A DNA stretch of 64,000 bases from Apostichopus japonicus. Lineage: Eukaryota > Echinodermata > Holothuroidea > Aspidochirotida > Stichopodidae. Positions 59,601 through 64,000 of the stretch are shown piece by piece. The stretch spans positions 5,456,001 to 5,520,000 of the forward strand of contig NC_092566.1 of assembly GCF_037975245.1 (NCBI RefSeq). The letters run 5' to 3'. A program made the translations under genes and the position numbers. Under the pieces are notes generated by a model. It worked only from the letters and a program-made list of their open reading frames with translations. It was not told where the DNA came from and searched no databases. Position 1 is the stretch's first letter. The number at the start of each line of letters is the position of its first letter.

Positions 59601-61794
59601 TTGTGACATTAATAGGTACTAGTTTGTTTGAAAATAACGTTCCGTTTGGGACCATGTAAGCTCTTCCTTTCTTCAATAGTGAATATGTAACATATTGTTG
59701 AAACCCTTTTTTTTTTCTTGTCTGAAGCGAGGATCTAAGATCTGAAGGCTGAAATTCTCTACAATGAAGAAGTAGGTATTGGGTAAACAGGGTGAAGGGC
59801 AGGGTCTACCCAGGCTAGTAGCTCAACCTTCACTTTTGAACATATAATAAATAACAAAGGACAAATGGGAAGAGAACAGAAATCATCAATATTGACCCCT
59901 GATAGAGATAATTTCGATCAGCAATTCCTTAAACACCTTTGATAAATAAAGGTCCGTTTGGAAGACACTGTATTTTGCCATGATCACGGACTTGACCATG
60001 TCTGGATATACCATCTACGAAACACCTCTGTTTGAATCTATACTCGACTTCATCTCTAATGCAATACTAAATGTTTTTACTTCGATCAACTGGGCAGTAT
60101 AATTGCTGCAGGTGTGTTTCAAATATGGCAGTAACGTTTGGCTTCATTGTTTGCAGTCCTTAATCTGTATGTATTCTATATAAACACACAGCAAAGCAAA
60201 AGTAATTTACTTCTTGGCGTCACGCTACTGACAAATGTATGACAAAATAGCATCTCTCTGACATGAATTTGAAGCTGTTAATAAGCTAATTACCGAAAAA
60301 GAGTAAGATTTGCAAGTGTTGTCTATACATGCTATCACATGCATAAAGGTGCAAAGTTTTAAGATCACAGTGGTTGTCCATTCTCTTCAACATGATATAT
60401 ACTTATAACATTTACTTGATCATTTGTTAAACCAAAAAACCCTACCACCAAGATTGTTGGTGTTACAAAGCACCATTGTAACTTCCACCACCAGAAAGTT
60501 GGATGGTCCACCCATTTATCGCCTATCATAGAGCGTATGTCGTTCTTGAACCGTCGGACACCGTAAACCCAGACGATTGAGACGGCCTCCAGAAGAGCAA
60601 AGCATACTACACCGAGACTTATTGCTGACTGGTCGACGAGGTTGGCCCAGTATGGTCCGGCCTAGACAATGAAAGGATAGGAGAGACAATTGTAGAGGTT
60701 TAGAGAGGTAAGTGAGATCCCCCCCCCCCCCCGTTGGTTGGTCGTTTTCTTTCCGTTTGGTGATGTCGTGTTCTATACAATACGAGCATATTTGAAACAT
60801 AAAAAACAAACGTGCCAAATATCTGGTTCACACAATGGTACCACATACAACCCACCCCCTTCACACACATTCACATTCACACCCACACGCACCCACGCAA
60901 ACACCAACACAACACACCTCTCGTCATCCTGCCCTGGAAACCTTTCTACTTTGTTTATCCTGCTAGAATAAATCCCATGATGATTGAAAGGAAATCACAC
61001 AAACCTATCATGCAGAAAGTTACTTACCTGGGTTGTACAAATGAAACACATGAAGAATCCAAGGTACAGTAAGCCAAGAGAATAAGCCTCTTATGAAATT
61101 TCCATTTGTTGGGTAGAGAGTCAACGATTGCAGTGACTGCGGTTTCTACACCAGCGAACTGTGGAGATTTAAAAACAAATAACGAGTTAATTAAAGGGCT
61201 GTACATAAAGAGCCTCTTAATTTAAAAAGTTGTCAACTAAACAACACTACCAAACACTGTCGTATCATAACTTATAAACAATCCGTAGTACCTTCATTGA
61301 CGTCAGCATCATTGTAAGTAGCATTTGCTATAAGCTGTAATGATATAATGTTACACTATTGTGGCTGCCGCGTCTGCAAAAGTCACCCAACATAAAGCCT
61401 TATCACAAACAATGCAAGTTTTTTCGCACATCTGATTAACTCTGTCACTTTCCCTGTCTTTCCAATTCCCTCGATCTGGCCTTGTATCAACCCGTCGTGT
61501 TACTGCGAAGTTGTGACACTGACCATGTTATCATTAGTTGATAGTTTTTAAGACAGTATTTAATCACGAAAATCCACATTAGTCCGGATCTTATATTTAG
61601 CGTTTACACTCCTGCAGTGTCGACAGGAATTTGAAATACAGAAGACGAATACAGAAAGTATATACGTGTGTAACCGGGATTTCCTCTACTGGAACTGTTG
61701 TCTCATATGCGTAATCGGAAGTTTATTCTGTGGCAAAACCATTGGCTCTGACTTGACTTTCGACCTCATCGAAAATAGAGTCTCACACGATAGC

Positions 61795-62130
61795 GTAGAA
61801 GTAAATTGACGTTTTGATGAGATGCAACTACTCGTCAATATGACAAGAACTTGAAAATTGACTTTTTACGACATATTATAAATCGGCAAAATGTTGAAAA
61901 ACTGAAAATGTGAGTTTGTAGAGATGCACTCGTCATGATTACAAAAATATGAAAACTGACGTTTTGCTGACTTCATACCAAAGTATCAATATGTCGAAAA
62001 CCTGAAAATTTATGAATTGTCGAGATGCACCAACTCGTCAAAATGACAAAATCAGAAAATGTATATTTTTGACGAGATCATACAAAATCGTCAAAACGCC
62101 AAATATATGAAAATGTATGTTTTCAACATA
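61795..62130. repeat. Degenerate tandem repeat in an SLC6 intron
   Basis: Units of about 80-90 bp share (gag)atgca(cc)aactcgtca, aaatgacaaaa, tgaaaat and gacgtttt(g)acgag. At least three to four diverged copies are seen. They lie between the third and fourth SLC6 exons found here. Confidence 0.6.
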
Positions 62131-64000
62131 TATACAGAATATTAAGTTCAGCCAGGTTGTTCGTCTGCAGGTATACCGCTTAGAAGGCTTCGTGTACTGA
62201 CTAAGATATATCTACATTGTTAGTAAGGAATTTACGCAAACCTTTATGATGTTAACATGCACAGATAAACACCATCCTCATAACAAGTTTGCTTTAGGAC
62301 AAAAATGGTTTCAAATGAAACATTTTTACGTACGTGTGAATCCAGGGCCACACTGATCAACATTAAAAAGAACAAGATTGACCATAATGGAGCTGCAGGT
62401 AACAATGTAATTGCTTCCGGATAAACGATAAACGCAAGACCGTAACCTATAACAGAAATAATTTAGTCGTGTACATGAACAGAGATGAAACCCAGGAAAG
62501 ATAGGAATAAAACAGTAGTAAAAAAACACGGGCCGAAATTGCTTTGCTGAGAAAATTGTAGTCGTAAAAGAATTTAAAATCTGATGTAACATACTAAGCC
62601 CCTACGAACCATTCAAAACTGTCTCTGCTAAGCGCATTTTAACCTTTGTAACACAACCAGTTGCTTTAAGGAACGGTGATTGACAACAGCCTGTGCTGTG
62701 ATAGCACAGTATACAAGAAGAAAAATTTAATACGTAATTATGCAGAGTCAGAGAGACAACTCTTTTAATATGTGAAATCAATCCCATGTCAGCAACCTTA
62801 AATGTTAAAGATCTTTAAAATAACACTTTTGTACAAACAAAATTATTGGATACAATACTAAAGTAGACCTCCAGAATAATTGATATGTTTTGTAGTGATA
62901 ACAGTTATATTTCTATACTTCTATACCAAGTAAGATTTCACAAACCTTGCGAAACCACATTCGAGATATCCGTTCCGAGTTCATGAGCCATGAAGCCCAG
63001 TACGGAAAATATAGCAAAACCAGCGTATATACTGGTAGCTGAATTTGCGATGGATAAGCAAATGCCATCTCTGTGAAAAGAACATATAGAAACATATTGT
63101 TTGATTTCTGATTTAATTTTATTTATAAACATAATAATTAAGGCATAGCAGATTTACTGCATTCATAAACTCGGCTTAACTCGGCTAAACTCGTTGTCTG
63201 AGACGTTATTTGTTAGTATTTGATCTACATATTTGTATAATTACATAAAGGTCGCCTCATACCTTGATTTAATAGTGTCATAAACGTCTCTAATAATCGA
63301 AACTATATAAAATACAAACTACTACAGATTTACAGTAATCCTTATGAAACGTGAGAAGGAATGTGTAATGGAGCGATGGGTATACAGCAAGTTTGGGGCA
63401 TATTGACTTAGGGGTATAACATGCCAGTTGTGATATTTGTAAAATTTATGGCCATTATAAAATGACTTCCATCTACTTTTAGTTCAGTATATAGTCCCTT
63501 AAATAGCATGCACGATACGACCGCTCTAAATGTTTGACAGTTTCAGATGCATACTAAGTATATTCATTCAAATGACAAGTTAATACGGTTACATATTAAG
63601 ACGTATCGATGGAACCCACATGGATTCAGTATCAAAGCACAAGTTGTAACAAGTTGACCCCGTTACCTCATCAGCCGACTTACCTGTATAGCCTATGTTA
63701 AGCACTTATTGCGATCATTGGATTAAATTATCTGAAATAATGGCATAAGCTTACAAGGCCTTCTACATTGGATAGGAAAGCCATTATACCAATTATCCCT
63801 ATACTTACATAAACGCATTGTTGTCGAACTTGCTGTATGAACTTAAAGTCACGACACCGCCCCATGCTGTCCCGAGAGAAAATAATATCTGAGTCGCTGC
63901 ATTCAGCCAAGCCTCAATTAAAGAACCAAAGAAAAAGAAAAAGAATAAATAAACAAATTATCCTCTATACATTAGTTTCCATGGATAACTAGGTTAGATT

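Larger units (their letters stand above)
59222..63912 (-). pseudogene. SLC6-family Na+/Cl- dependent transporter, six exons, with lesions
   Basis: Exons on the minus strand, all with AG/GT borders, are 63912-63809 ([17 protein letters not shown]), 63070-62946 (SIYAGFAIFSVLGFMAHEL), 62446-62334 ([15 protein letters not shown]), 61158-61028 (FAGVETAVTAIVDSLPNKWK), 60661 to about 60449 (AGPYWANLVDQSA ... VYGVRRF) and 59386-59222 (DWTYPTYNGPYPIWALY ... SGSFRE). These are contiguous SLC6 blocks covering roughly the middle to penultimate transmembrane segments. The TQAGPYW-type motif suggests a glycine or neutral amino-acid carrier of the plasma membrane. The 5' exons lie beyond the window and the 3' exon was not found. 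One base is missing near 61045 (exon four goes out of frame), and an in-frame TAG at 59305-59303 replaces an expected Trp. It is a pseudogene, or a real gene with assembly errors. Confidence 0.8.

Noticed and set aside
60850-60925. CA-rich stretch with His/Thr-rich frames
   Set aside because: Low-complexity intronic sequence between two SLC6 exons.

Overview
The window looks like nuclear DNA of a marine deuterostome invertebrate. An echinoderm such as a sea cucumber is my best guess, but that is an inference. It is AT-rich and has spliced genes with GT..AG introns, CR1/L2- and Jockey-like LINEs, Ty3/gypsy-type LTR elements, many short hAT-like elements (8-bp target duplications, TIRs beginning CAG), long (TA)n arrays and TAGGCCTA-rich intergenic DNA. 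Nothing prokaryotic was seen, and no tRNA, rRNA or CRISPR.

Layout. 1-9.86 kb: a 354-bp sequence is present twice. The second copy is split by an approximately 9.2-kb insertion (499-9690), so the first copy is its empty site. The insert carries a spliced, partial SET-domain (KMT5A/SETD8-like) gene at 2.38-3.87 kb and a 400-bp tandem repeat rich in AGGTCA direct repeats. 12.2-22.5 kb: two inverted 1.1-kb arms of one repeat flank a diverged, frameshifted sulfotransferase-like gene (14.2-15.6 kb) and a 4.2-kb hAT-type element with a 31-bp TIR and an 8-bp duplication, itself nested in a smaller hAT-type MITE. 23-33.7 kb: a retroelement graveyard, with a Jockey-like LINE (A), a CR1/L2-like LINE (B) split by nested hAT-type MITEs, and a scrambled gypsy remnant.

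34-58.9 kb: a segmentally duplicated cluster of three intact two-exon sulfotransferase-like genes. One is on the minus strand (34.2-36.4 kb) and two are in tandem on the plus strand (48.9-51.1 and 55.1-57.4 kb). All share the same MITE in their intron, and their flanks carry (TA)n arrays and LINE A 3' ends. The upstream region of the middle plus-strand copy is broken by a decayed gypsy element with one LTR (41.2-47.4 kb) and by a MITE. 59.2-63.9 kb: six exons on the minus strand of an SLC6 (sodium/chloride-dependent neurotransmitter or amino-acid transporter) gene, with one frameshift and one in-frame stop.

Functionally, the only genes that look intact are the three sulfotransferase-like paralogues, predicted to transfer sulfate from PAPS to an unknown acceptor. 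The rest is mobile DNA or broken and partial genes. Frames and splice sites were read by eye; no alignments or database searches were run.
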